A stretch of DNA of 6,088 bases from Candidatus Poseidoniales archaeon (lineage in GTDB: Archaea > Thermoplasmatota > Poseidoniia > Poseidoniales > Poseidoniaceae). Position numbers and translations under genes: made by a program. Each line of letters opens with the position of its first letter. Within the stretch, counting starts at the first letter, position 1. The notes beneath the pieces are model-generated. The model was not told the DNA's origin. It did not search any database and saw only the letters and a program-made list of their open reading frames with translations. Of this stretch, positions 1-6,088 are shown one piece after another. Location of the stretch: contig JAAXIR010000042.1 of assembly GCA_012270265.1 (NCBI GenBank), positions 1-6,088 of the forward strand, written 5' to 3'.

Positions 1-4
1 TTCA

Positions 5-16
5 TTATTTCTATAG
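5..16 (+). promoter_or_regulatory. Possible archaeal TATA-box region upstream of the first gene
   Basis: The bases TTATTTCTATAG form the most AT-rich patch in the first 70 bases and resemble an archaeal TATA box, although the match to TTTATATA is loose. A TATA box centred near position 10 would place transcription start roughly at 35-38, which coincides with an ATG at 37-39. That ATG is in the wrong frame for the downstream protein (see findings). No purine-rich BRE is obvious because the sequence starts only four bases upstream. This is an inference from position and composition. Confidence 0.3.
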
Positions 17-73
17 TTAGGAAAGTCCTTACGACGATGGCTTGATGATCCTCCGGTCAATCCAGTAGCAGGT

Positions 74-871
74 TTGGCAACAAAAGGTGGAATTGATGAA
101 GCCATCAACGCCAATGTAATGATTGTGAATCACGAAGCCGTTCGCAGAGGCATGACGCCACGTTATTCATCATCGCTTATTCATCGGGTTGTCCAATTCT
201 TCTTGCTCCCAATGATTTTCATTGTTGCAGGTATTGGCCTCGACTCCATTTATGGAGCTGCCGAGGGTGCGGTTGCCACAGTAACGTTGTTTGTTCTTCA
301 ATTTGGAATACACAGATTAAACCGTCAGCAAAGCAAGAAGATCAAACACAGAGCTAAACTGTCCTTGGTTCAGTATGAAAAAATGATGAAACGTTCGAAG
401 GTCAAACCCAGTCGAGACAACATTCCGGTAGGAACGCATCTCTTGCTGTCTGGTATCCTTGTGACAGTCAACGGTGTTGTTTTGGACATTGGTCTTCCTG
501 GTTGGTTGACGGAACGTTTGCCCAAGGATTCCGACAAAACGATCCGATCACGACTGAAGCGTAATGCGCTTTCAATCTCCAAAAATCGACCAGGTAAACT
601 TTCCATTCTGTCATCAGGATGGTGGCTGAAGAGGCCAAAAGAAGAGGATTCGGACACGCCTGCTCTCGAACGATTGATCGGTCCCGTTGCCTACAGAGGC
701 CGACAAGCAATGGTTCAGAAAAAGACAACAGCACTCAAACGTTCGACAAGCAGTGGTCCGAGTCGAACGCCTGTTGCTGACCTGAATATCTCCACTCGTA
801 ATCTTCCGACACATACCATCGCAAGCGAACGCTCAACATACTCAGGGCCAAGAAGGCCAAGTCAGCGTTGA
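74..871 (+). CDS. Unrecognised small membrane protein with basic Ser/Arg-rich C-terminal tail
   Basis: I do not recognise this 265-residue protein (counted from TTG 74). Two hydrophobic segments, about residues 36-56 and 62-80, are likely membrane helices separated by a short turn. A third, weaker hydrophobic stretch lies at about 121-140 (LLLSGILVTVNGVVLDIGL). A strongly basic stretch (about 81-113, rich in R and K) follows the second helix and should face the cytoplasm. Residues 150-265 are polar, basic and apparently disordered, with two related motifs, RSTSSGPSRTP (about 223-233) and RSTYSGPRRP (about 253-262). The start is uncertain. The frame is open from 17 after a TAG at 14-16 and has no ATG or GTG before the TTG at 74. 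Later in-frame ATGs at 119 and 152 have no convincing ribosome binding site. The upstream codons 41-73 (LDDPPVNPVAG) look like coding sequence, so the true N-terminus may be upstream, possibly behind a one-base frameshift. It is separated from glyA by 53 bases; a shared transcript is possible but not shown. Confidence 0.7.
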   Translation: MATKGGIDEAINANVMIVNHEAVRRGMTPRYSSSLIHRVVQFFLLPMIFIVAGIGLDSIYGAAEGAVATVTLFVLQFGIHRLNRQQSKKIKHRAKLSLVQYEKMMKRSKVKPSRDNIPVGTHLLLSGILVTVNGVVLDIGLPGWLTERLPKDSDKTIRSRLKRNALSISKNRPGKLSILSSGWWLKRPKEEDSDTPALERLIGPVAYRGRQAMVQKKTTALKRSTSSGPSRTPVADLNISTRNLPTHTIASERSTYSGPRRPSQR

Positions 872-924
872 ATTCCTGTTGGCCGTTTCACAGAATTCAT
901 GAACCTCGTTGCCTAGCGTAGTGC

Positions 925-2217
925 ATGGGAAATCTCTCTCCACGCGATTCGGTGAACGCAGTCCTCGATGCATCTGCGAAAAGTGCACGATTGTACGGGC
1001 ACGGCCTCGGCATGATTGCCTCTGAAAACATCATTTCGCCGAATGTCAAACGGGCAATAAATTCGGACCTTCACGGACGCTATGCAGAGGGGTTACCCGG
1101 TAAGAGATACTACCAAGGCTGCGATGATTTCGACACGATTGAAGATATTGGAATCAATCTTGCAAAAAAGGTCTTTCAAGCAAACTTTGCCAACATTCAA
1201 TCAACTTCTGGCACAGTGTCAAACATTGGAGCGTTGAAAGCTCTTGCAAAACCTGGTGACGCAATCACCGCTGTTTCAACCGCCGATGGTGGACCTATTT
1301 CCCATGCTCGAATGGGGGCAGTTGGATTGCGTGATCTTAATGTATCCACGTACCCATGGGACGAGGATAGGATGGAACCCGATGTCGATGCTTCATGTGC
1401 TCTTATTCGAGAGATACAGCCCCGAATTACACTCGTGGGACAATCGGTGTTTTTATTCCCTACACCGTTGAAAGAATTAGCCGATGCAGCGCATGAGGTT
1501 GGCTCAACAGTGATGTACGACGGTGCGCATGTATTGGGCCTTATTGCCGGTGGAGTCTTCCAAGACCCGTTGCGTGAAGGTGCTGATATCATGACTGGAT
1601 CCTCACACAAAACCTTCCCTGGGCCTCAAGGAGGATTCCTATTGTCATCAAGCGAAGATGCATCCTTTCATCGACGCCTCAACAATGCCATGTTTCCTGG
1701 TGTATGCTCTTCTTACCATTTGCATCACGTTGCAGGAAAGGTCGTTGCACTTGCTGAATTTGAGGCGTTTGGTCAAGCCTATGCAAGTGATATTGTCCGC
1801 AATGCGAAGGCATTCGCTGAGTCACTCGCTGCAGAAGGATTTGATGTACTTGCAGAGTCGAGGGGCTATACAGCATCGCATCAGGTCCTCACGCGACATG
1901 GCGAAACCGATTCAGGAGCGGGTGCTATCGCTGCTCGTAGGCTAGAGGATGCTGGGATTATTACGAACATGAACATGCTTCCAGGAGATACAAAGGCAAT
2001 GTCTCCATCCGGGCTTCGCCTCGGTGTTCAAGAATTGACACGTGTCGGCATGGGCGTCAATGAAATGGCCGAAGTTGCGTCACTCTATGCACGAGTTTTG
2101 CTCAAGCAGGAAGCGCCTGAGCAGGTCCGAAATGATGTTCAGCACTTGAAATCTGAATTCCAACATGTCCAATATTGCTTTGATTCCGAATCCATCCCTG
2201 CATACGAAGGGATGTGA
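925..2217 (+). CDS. glyA: Serine hydroxymethyltransferase (archaeal type)
   Basis: This is a complete 430-residue PLP-dependent, fold-type I enzyme of the cytoplasm. It interconverts serine and glycine while passing the C1 unit to tetrahydrofolate or an archaeal pterin analogue (EC 2.1.2.1); which carrier is used cannot be read from the sequence. Visible family motifs are IASENIISP (31-39), RYAEGLPGKRYYQGC (52-66), the DGAH cofactor-contact motif (199-202, D199 facing the PLP ring nitrogen), TGSSHKTFPGPQGG (224-237) with K229 as the Schiff-base lysine, and GLRLGVQELTRVGMG (363-377), with R365 the expected substrate-carboxylate arginine. Length matches the usual 415-435. HGRYAEGLPGKRYYQG is the archaeal-looking variant of the bacterial NKYAEGYPGKRYYGG segment. 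ATG 925 is the first start after an in-frame TAG at 919-921. There is no Shine-Dalgarno upstream, which would fit leaderless initiation or reading from an upstream transcript. The 3' end overlaps the next gene by four bases, so the two probably form an operon. No key residue is missing. Confidence 0.97.
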   Translation: MGNLSPRDSVNAVLDASAKSARLYGHGLGMIASENIISPNVKRAINSDLHGRYAEGLPGKRYYQGCDDFDTIEDIGINLAKKVFQANFANIQSTSGTVSNIGALKALAKPGDAITAVSTADGGPISHARMGAVGLRDLNVSTYPWDEDRMEPDVDASCALIREIQPRITLVGQSVFLFPTPLKELADAAHEVGSTVMYDGAHVLGLIAGGVFQDPLREGADIMTGSSHKTFPGPQGGFLLSSSEDASFHRRLNNAMFPGVCSSYHLHHVAGKVVALAEFEAFGQAYASDIVRNAKAFAESLAAEGFDVLAESRGYTASHQVLTRHGETDSGAGAIAARRLEDAGIITNMNMLPGDTKAMSPSGLRLGVQELTRVGMGVNEMAEVASLYARVLLKQEAPEQVRNDVQHLKSEFQHVQYCFDSESIPAYEGM

Positions 2218-3233
2218 GGTTCATCGAATCAACCGTTTCGTTGGACATCGTTCCAAATTGTGGTCAACTTGTCCATCCTTTGTTCGGTGAAGTCATCCTT
2301 TGGAGGCAGCATGAATTCCACTCGTGGTGGAATCAGTTTGAAGCGATCATCGATCATCCTTTGAGCCGCACATTCATCAACGGCGTTGTTGATTCTCTTG
2401 AGTTCAAAAACACAATGCCCCGAATTGGTGGATTGTTTCGGAAAAAGAAGTTCAAGAAAGAATCCAATCATATTGGGGGCCAACTCTGTTGGGGCACCTT
2501 TCTACTTGAGAACCAAAACGTCGTCCAGAGTGCTCATCCCCTGCTCTCCGTTGCATTAGGCCAGTACCTTCTCGAAGCGTATCATGAACAGCGATTCAAG
2601 GTACGATGGGTTGAACCAAGGTCACAAACCGTACAACTCGAAATCGAAGCATCCTCTGACTTACCTCATCCAAAGCCTGTTGAATCTTTTCCATGGTCGA
2701 ACATCAAACAGGTGAAATCCACTGATTCGACTTTAGTGCTCGACCGACACTCACAGAATGAATTGAAGTTTGAAGGCGAACGTGTTGTGTTGATTTCGAT
2801 TGAATCGATGGATCGCTTTTTATCCGGATGTTTGCCATATGTTTCTCAAAAAGATGTAGACTGGTTCGATGCACATTCCTGCAAATTTGAATCATGCGAG
2901 CATCTCTTAAGAGCAACCATACAATCATTTTCTGGCATGTTTCTCAAGAGTGAACAACCTGTCTACATAATCGACGGGTCGAGTTGGGGTGCATACATCG
3001 AGAATTACATTTGCGAACGTGGATGGGGCAGTGCACACGTTACAAGTTACGATACATCGGACTACACTCTGGAATTAACAATGCCCATGCAAAGTCAATT
3101 TCCATACACGATTGGGTTGTTGTGTGGCATGTGGGAACGTGCCCATGGGCGAGCCTATCGGTTAAACATACGAAAAGAAAATGATACTTTTGTCGTTCAA
3201 ATCCAATCTTTACTTGACTATGAAAATCAATGA
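2214..3233 (+). CDS. Unrecognised 339-residue protein, translationally coupled to glyA
   Basis: I do not recognise the family. The GTG start at 2214 overlaps the glyA stop in a GTGA junction, the typical geometry of reinitiation, and no ATG in this frame lies nearby; the first internal methionine is residue 68. There is no signal peptide or membrane helix, so the product should be cytoplasmic. It is rich in aromatic residues (many W, F, Y). A basic patch, RKKKFKKE (about 76-83), splits the N-terminal half. The two halves resemble each other: residues 109-144 (P..S.ALGQYLLEAYHEQRFKVRW...VQLEI) and 297-330 (P..IGLLCGMWERAHGRAYRLNI...VVQI) share a Pro, a Gly-containing helix, an aromatic/basic turn and two terminal strands. 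The G-x-x-x-E plus strand-pair look, with GSSWGAYIENYICERGWG (255-272), loosely recalls V4R / heme-NO-binding-like small-molecule domains; this is a low-confidence guess. Seven cysteines are scattered (C16, 92, 206, 223, 228, 267, 304), including a C-x4-C pair at 223/228. Its place behind glyA could point to amino-acid or C1 metabolism or its control, but that is inference only. Confidence 0.85.
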   Translation: MRFIESTVSLDIVPNCGQLVHPLFGEVILWRQHEFHSWWNQFEAIIDHPLSRTFINGVVDSLEFKNTMPRIGGLFRKKKFKKESNHIGGQLCWGTFLLENQNVVQSAHPLLSVALGQYLLEAYHEQRFKVRWVEPRSQTVQLEIEASSDLPHPKPVESFPWSNIKQVKSTDSTLVLDRHSQNELKFEGERVVLISIESMDRFLSGCLPYVSQKDVDWFDAHSCKFESCEHLLRATIQSFSGMFLKSEQPVYIIDGSSWGAYIENYICERGWGSAHVTSYDTSDYTLELTMPMQSQFPYTIGLLCGMWERAHGRAYRLNIRKENDTFVVQIQSLLDYENQ

Positions 3234-3255
3234 TTGTCTCCATATTTCGGTTCAA

Positions 3256-3261
3256 TTTTTT
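3256..3261 (+). terminator. Possible T-tract terminator after the glyA transcript
   Basis: A run of six T lies 23 bases past the stop codon of the 339-residue gene. Archaeal RNA polymerase can terminate at short oligo-T tracts without a hairpin, so this is a reasonable end for the glyA transcript. The run is short and has no stem immediately upstream, so it may be leaky and the repeat-protein gene could also be reached by read-through. Confidence 0.35.
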
Positions 3262-3277
3262 GAGCAAACAAGGTCAA

Positions 3278-3293
3278 GGTTCATAACCGAACC
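3278..3293 (+). repeat. Short inverted repeat in the spacer before the repeat-protein gene
   Basis: GGTTC at 3278-3282 is the reverse complement of GAACC at 3289-3293, with a six-base loop. Another GGTTC copy at 3249-3253 could pair with the same right arm. It lies 42 bases ahead of the ATG at 3335 and could be an operator half-site pair, a weak RNA stem, or chance; five-base arms are short enough to arise by chance. Confidence 0.25.
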
Positions 3294-3320
3294 ATGTCGT
3301 CGATAGAGCAGTCAAGAAGC

Positions 3321-3325
3321 GGAGG
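3321..3325 (+). promoter_or_regulatory. Shine-Dalgarno site of the repeat-protein gene
   Basis: GGAGG sits nine bases before ATG 3335 and complements the 3' end of archaeal 16S rRNA. It decides the start: the alternative in-frame ATG at 3356 (residue 8) is too far from it. It is the only clear ribosome binding site in the window, and implies that this gene is read from an mRNA with a real 5' leader, unlike the genes upstream. Confidence 0.65.
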
Positions 3326-3334
3326 CTACATCCT

Positions 3335-6088
3335 ATGTCACTTAATCACAACCAAATGGCGTACGCAGCAATCATCTCAACCCTCATTTTTGGATCCCTA
3401 TTTGTGGGCATCAGTGGGTTCTACCAAACATCGTCGGGGGGTGGTGATTTTGATAGTGCAGCTGAAGAAGAAATCACGCCTCAAATTGAAATTTCCTCCG
3501 GTGATGCAATCGACACCGATGGGGATGGTTTGCCTGATGTTCTTGAAGAGTCACAATACGCTACGCTCAAAGACGAGCCTGATACGGACAATGATGGTAT
3601 GAGCGATGGTTGGGAAGTTGCTCACGGCCTCAACCCACTTGACAGTGGTGAAGCTGAAGAAGCAGAAGAAGAAACCGGTTCGACAAACCAGGCAGATGGT
3701 GCAGAAGTAAGCAATGAGAGTGATTCTTGGCCTGATCCAACCCAAGGAAAGTACGGTGATCCTGACAACGATGGTCTCACCAACGAACAAGAAGCCGAAT
3801 TGGGAACCGATCCACAGCGTGCTGATACAGATAACGATGGTTTGAACGACCGTTGGGAGTCAATTTACACCATGAACGTTTCATCACCGGATGGAACGGT
3901 AACACTGTTCAATCCCTTGTCTGGAAACTGGGATTGTTCACTTCTTAACGGCCCACTCGAGCAAACACTTTCAGATATCCTCGCTGGATTCGAGGGTGCA
4001 CCAAGTTGGGAAGAACTGGAGAGTCCACTAGGCCGACACTCCTGTGACCAAGTCCTCGATTTCGATGACGATGGTCTGCTCAACTTCCAGGAGGAAGAAT
4101 ACGGAACGAACCCTGCTGCTAAGGATTCAGACAACGATATGCTCCCTGACATTCTCGAAGTCAACAACGCCAACATGATTCTTGACTTCCAACTAGGTTC
4201 AAACTGTGGTGAGCCTGGCATCACACCTCCTTCACAGCGTCTTCCAACCGCAGCCCCATTTGCCGATGAAGTGAGTGCCTCTTGGTTCTTATCGGACATG
4301 GACGGGGATGGCTATCTTAACGGCCCAAGTGACTGGGACACCGATGGTGACGGAATGCCAGACGGATTCGAGTATTGTTTCTCATTCAAAGACAACCACC
4401 CATTCGGCGTATCAAACCCACAGAAAGCCGTTTCTGAACTCCTCAGCCCATCCAATGCATCGGACGGATACAACGACTGGGATGAAGACGGGCTCAACAA
4501 TCTTGAAGAGTATCAAGTCGCCCTCAAATTCGATCTTGTAAACGGGCTCCCATCCTTCACATCGCCTTGGACCGAAGATACAGACCAAGACGGCATGCCA
4601 GATGGTTGGGAAGCCAGTCAATACAACCGGACGACGCTCGAATACCCACTTAACCCACGTAACGCCAGCAATGCAAACGATGACATCGATTTCGATGGAT
4701 GGGATTCCGATGGTGATGGTGACGTCGTCTTTGATGATCTTGAACTCACTACAACTGTCGTCGATGTCTACGTTGAGAAAGGTGATTATGTCACAGCAAA
4801 CTCAACCGTTGCACGAGGGCAATACACGCTCGGCGGTGGTAACAAACAAACCGTCTATCTCGTTGCTCCTGTTGATGGGTACGTTTACCACATCAACGTA
4901 GCACCGGGTGATCAAGTAGAATCCCGATTGTTTGTTTGGATGAACGTCGTTGAAGAATCCGAACGATTCACCAACTTGATGGAATATGAGGCCCGATTTG
5001 ATGAAAGCGGCAATGCTGTTGGGCGCTCAACAGATCCTACTCACGGAGATACAGACCTTGATGGTCTTCTCGACGGAAACGATGTTGGTGGCTGGGAGAT
5101 TCTAGTAGTCAAAGGAGGGGTGCAATTGACATGGGTTGTTTCAGATCCAGGTCTTGCTGATACTGACTCGGATGGTCTTTCGGATTTCGTTGAGTTCTCC
5201 TCCGCTTGCGATGGGCAAGGATCCAACGCTTCCAACGTTGATACGGATGGTGACGGTGAAAGTGACCAGCAAGAAGCTGTACTCGGCTACATTTTCAACG
5301 GTGAACAATACTTCACCTCTGCTTGTATGTTTGACACCGACAACGATGGACTCGAAGACGGAGAGGAGGTTATCGCAGGTGCAGACAACTTCGTAACGCA
5401 TGCAAACAATTCGGATACGGATGATGATGGACTGATCGATGGTAACGAAATTCTGTTTGTTCCACGACCTTTCCAATATGAAACCAATCCTTTGATCAAC
5501 GACACGGATGCAGACGGTATGTTGGATGGTTGGGAAATGCAAGTCAAGTCCACTGAAGACAACACCAATTCTCATTCTCTATGGGTTGCTGTCTCAAACT
5601 GGGATCGACCCGGATGCACTGAGAGTACATCCAACAGCTGTCTCATGGAACCCGGTGGTTATGTCTGGATCAATTGGCTCGGTGGCTTCGAGTTGCAAAA
5701 GAAGTACGAAGTCCATGAAATGAATCTGTCAGGATTTGACCTGCCAGGCAACCCCCTCTGTGATGGATGCAAAGGTCGTTGGGCACTTGACCCATCGCTC
5801 AACTCATTGAAGGACGATACGTACGACATTGACAACGATACGCTTCCGAATGGTGCTGAATCTCCTACAAACTGGAACACAAACCCAGTTGATGATGATA
5901 CCGATGGTGACAAACTACCGGATGGATGGGAAGTGCAATACTCATACGAAGCAATCAACAACAATCTCGTCGATAATGCGACCATCAATGCATACGGCGC
6001 TCGTGGTGTCATGGACCCTTCTATGGCAGACAGTGACCTTGACGGAATCAACGATGGAGATGAAGACCCGGACCGGGATGGACTCAAC
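3335..6088 (+). CDS. Giant secreted TSP3-like calcium-binding repeat protein (3' end beyond window)
   Basis: One frame stays open for 918 codons to the last base without a stop, so the gene is truncated by the window. Residues 1-8 are polar and 9-28 hydrophobic (YAAIISTLIFGSLFVGIS), giving a signal peptide or N-terminal membrane anchor; the rest should be extracellular. After an acidic linker come 21 acidic loops of the DxDxDGxxD type, often continuing into DGWE, as in thrombospondin type 3 / bacterial Ca2+-binding repeats. They are expected to bind calcium and stiffen the chain. A very acidic, Glu-rich spacer occupies about 104-132. Between loops lie larger inserts at about 180-240, 274-320, 345-378, 471-556 (barrel-sandwich-like, listed separately) and 735-830. 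Ten cysteines fall in five neighbouring pairs, suggesting disulfides, and 12 N-x-S/T sequons suggest surface N-glycosylation. ATG 3335 is the first start after an in-frame TAA at 3284-3286 and has a GGAGG nine bases upstream. No catalytic domain is visible in the part present; adhesion, surface-layer or scaffold roles are plausible but not shown. A C-terminal sorting signal cannot be checked. Confidence 0.93.
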   Translation, partial: MSLNHNQMAYAAIISTLIFGSLFVGISGFYQTSSGGGDFDSAAEEEITPQIEISSGDAIDTDGDGLPDVLEESQYATLKDEPDTDNDGMSDGWEVAHGLNPLDSGEAEEAEEETGSTNQADGAEVSNESDSWPDPTQGKYGDPDNDGLTNEQEAELGTDPQRADTDNDGLNDRWESIYTMNVSSPDGTVTLFNPLSGNWDCSLLNGPLEQTLSDILAGFEGAPSWEELESPLGRHSCDQVLDFDDDGLLNFQEEEYGTNPAAKDSDNDMLPDILEVNNANMILDFQLGSNCGEPGITPPSQRLPTAAPFADEVSASWFLSDMDGDGYLNGPSDWDTDGDGMPDGFEYCFSFKDNHPFGVSNPQKAVSELLSPSNASDGYNDWDEDGLNNLEEYQVALKFDLVNGLPSFTSPWTEDTDQDGMPDGWEASQYNRTTLEYPLNPRNASNANDDIDFDGWDSDGDGDVVFDDLELTTTVVDVYVEKGDYVTANSTVARGQYTLGGGNKQTVYLVAPVDGYVYHINVAPGDQVESRLFVWMNVVEESERFTNLMEYEARFDESGNAVGRSTDPTHGDTDLDGLLDGNDVGGWEILVVKGGVQLTWVVSDPGLADTDSDGLSDFVEFSSACDGQGSNASNVDTDGDGESDQQEAVLGYIFNGEQYFTSACMFDTDNDGLEDGEEVIAGADNFVTHANNSDTDDDGLIDGNEILFVPRPFQYETNPLINDTDADGMLDGWEMQVKSTEDNTNSHSLWVAVSNWDRPGCTESTSNSCLMEPGGYVWINWLGGFELQKKYEVHEMNLSGFDLPGNPLCDGCKGRWALDPSLNSLKDDTYDIDNDTLPNGAESPTNWNTNPVDDDTDGDKLPDGWEVQYSYEAINNNLVDNATINAYGARGVMDPSMADSDLDGINDGDEDPDRDGLN
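3512..6088 (+). repeat. Array of 21 TSP3-like calcium-binding loops within the giant protein
   Basis: Loops begin at protein residues 60, 83, 142, 164, 242, 264, 321, 335, 381, 415, 457, 572, 609, 636, 667, 694, 723, 831, 855, 899 and 911, the last cut by the window edge. The core is D-x-D-x-D-G-[LMI]-x-[DN], often followed by GWE or x-x-E. Spacing ranges from 12 to about 115 residues, so this is a set of loops set between inserts rather than a tight tandem array. At DNA level the DGWE-coding phrase gatggttgggaa recurs exactly at 3605, 4601 and 5525, with a one-base variant at 5931, showing shared ancestry or codon preference. Three loops (264, 831, 855) replace the conserved glycine with Met, Thr or Lys and may bind calcium differently; the loop at 457 has an irregular spacing (DSDGDGDVVFDD). 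Confidence 0.9.
4745..5002 (+). other. Barrel-sandwich-hybrid-like insert between repeat loops
   Basis: Residues 471-556 of the giant protein lack DxDxDG loops and form a beta-rich block. The core APVDGYVYHINVAPGDQV (511-528) strongly resembles the second half of biotinyl/lipoyl-type domains, where an Ala-Pro-x-x-Gly strand leads to a V-x-x-GD-x-V turn. A related half, VYVEKGDYVTANSTVA (478-493), precedes it, giving the two quasi-symmetric halves expected of a barrel-sandwich hybrid. The hairpin that normally carries the modified lysine (M-K) is absent: the following VWMNVVEES has no lysine. It is therefore more likely a structural or binding module than a carrier domain. The assignment is from motif memory only. 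Confidence 0.45.

Noticed and set aside
896..903. TTCATGAA palindrome in the gap before glyA as an operator
   Set aside because: Eight bases is expected by chance, it overlaps an EcoRI-like GAATTC only by coincidence, and there is no second copy.
1197..1610. A 137-codon minus-strand frame inside glyA
   Set aside because: It lies fully opposite conserved glyA codons, which explain the sequence; the product resembles nothing and has no promoter or ribosome binding site.
3294..3602. A 102-codon frame starting at an ATG just ahead of the repeat-protein gene
   Set aside because: It overlaps the first 89 codons of the repeat protein in another frame, has no ribosome binding site, and its residues are a frameshifted image of the calcium-loop codons.
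5659..6087. Minus-strand open frames of about 140 codons opposite the repeat protein (also at 3865-4299 and 5141-5575)
   Set aside because: The translations are runs of Ser, Pro and Arg, or Ile/Val/Arg (for example SPSRSGSSSPSLIPSRS), the expected mirror of GAT/GAC/GGT-rich loop codons; there is no start context.
3512..6088. Reading the acidic loops as cellulosomal dockerin domains
   Set aside because: Dockerins have two loops about 20-30 residues apart with specific helix residues; here the loops are many, unevenly spaced and followed by DGWE or xxE, which fits TSP3-like repeats better.
1..6088. CRISPR array, insertion sequence, tRNA or defence island
   Set aside because: No regularly spaced DNA repeats, terminal inverted repeats, transposase, tRNA cloverleaf or nuclease motifs were seen; the recurring DNA phrases are codons of the calcium loops.

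Overview
The window is a compact, all plus-strand stretch of about 47% GC (estimated by eye) that most likely comes from an uncultured marine planktonic euryarchaeon, Marine Group II (Poseidoniales) or a relative. This is an inference. It rests on an archaeal-style serine hydroxymethyltransferase, a TATA-like element rather than bacterial -35/-10 boxes, a single clear Shine-Dalgarno among four genes, and a giant secreted protein built of thrombospondin type 3-like calcium-binding repeats, a protein type common in that group. No rRNA, tRNA or marker tree is available here to prove it.

Layout. From 1 to 73 there is an AT-rich leader with a possible TATA box and an open stretch that reads naturally into the first gene but has no usable start codon. 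From 74 to 871 lies an unrecognised small membrane protein with a basic, low-complexity tail. From 925 to 2217 lies glyA, complete and with its active-site motifs intact. It overlaps by four bases (GTGA) an unrecognised soluble 339-residue protein at 2214-3233, so these two are very probably co-transcribed and translationally coupled. A 101-base spacer (3234-3334) holds a T-tract, a short inverted repeat and a good Shine-Dalgarno. From 3335 to the end of the window runs one open frame of 918 codons with no stop: a secreted or membrane-anchored protein with 21 visible DxDxDG-type calcium-binding repeats, cut off by the window edge.

How the parts relate. GlyA interconverts serine and glycine and feeds one-carbon units into folate-type metabolism. 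The overlapping 339-residue gene may belong to the same pathway or simply share the transcript. The repeat protein is a separate surface or extracellular unit with its own ribosome binding site. No mobile element, CRISPR array, RNA gene or defence system is visible. The least explained parts are the 339-residue protein, which seems to contain an internal duplication, and an 86-residue insert in the repeat protein that resembles a biotinyl/lipoyl-type barrel-sandwich fold without a modifiable lysine.
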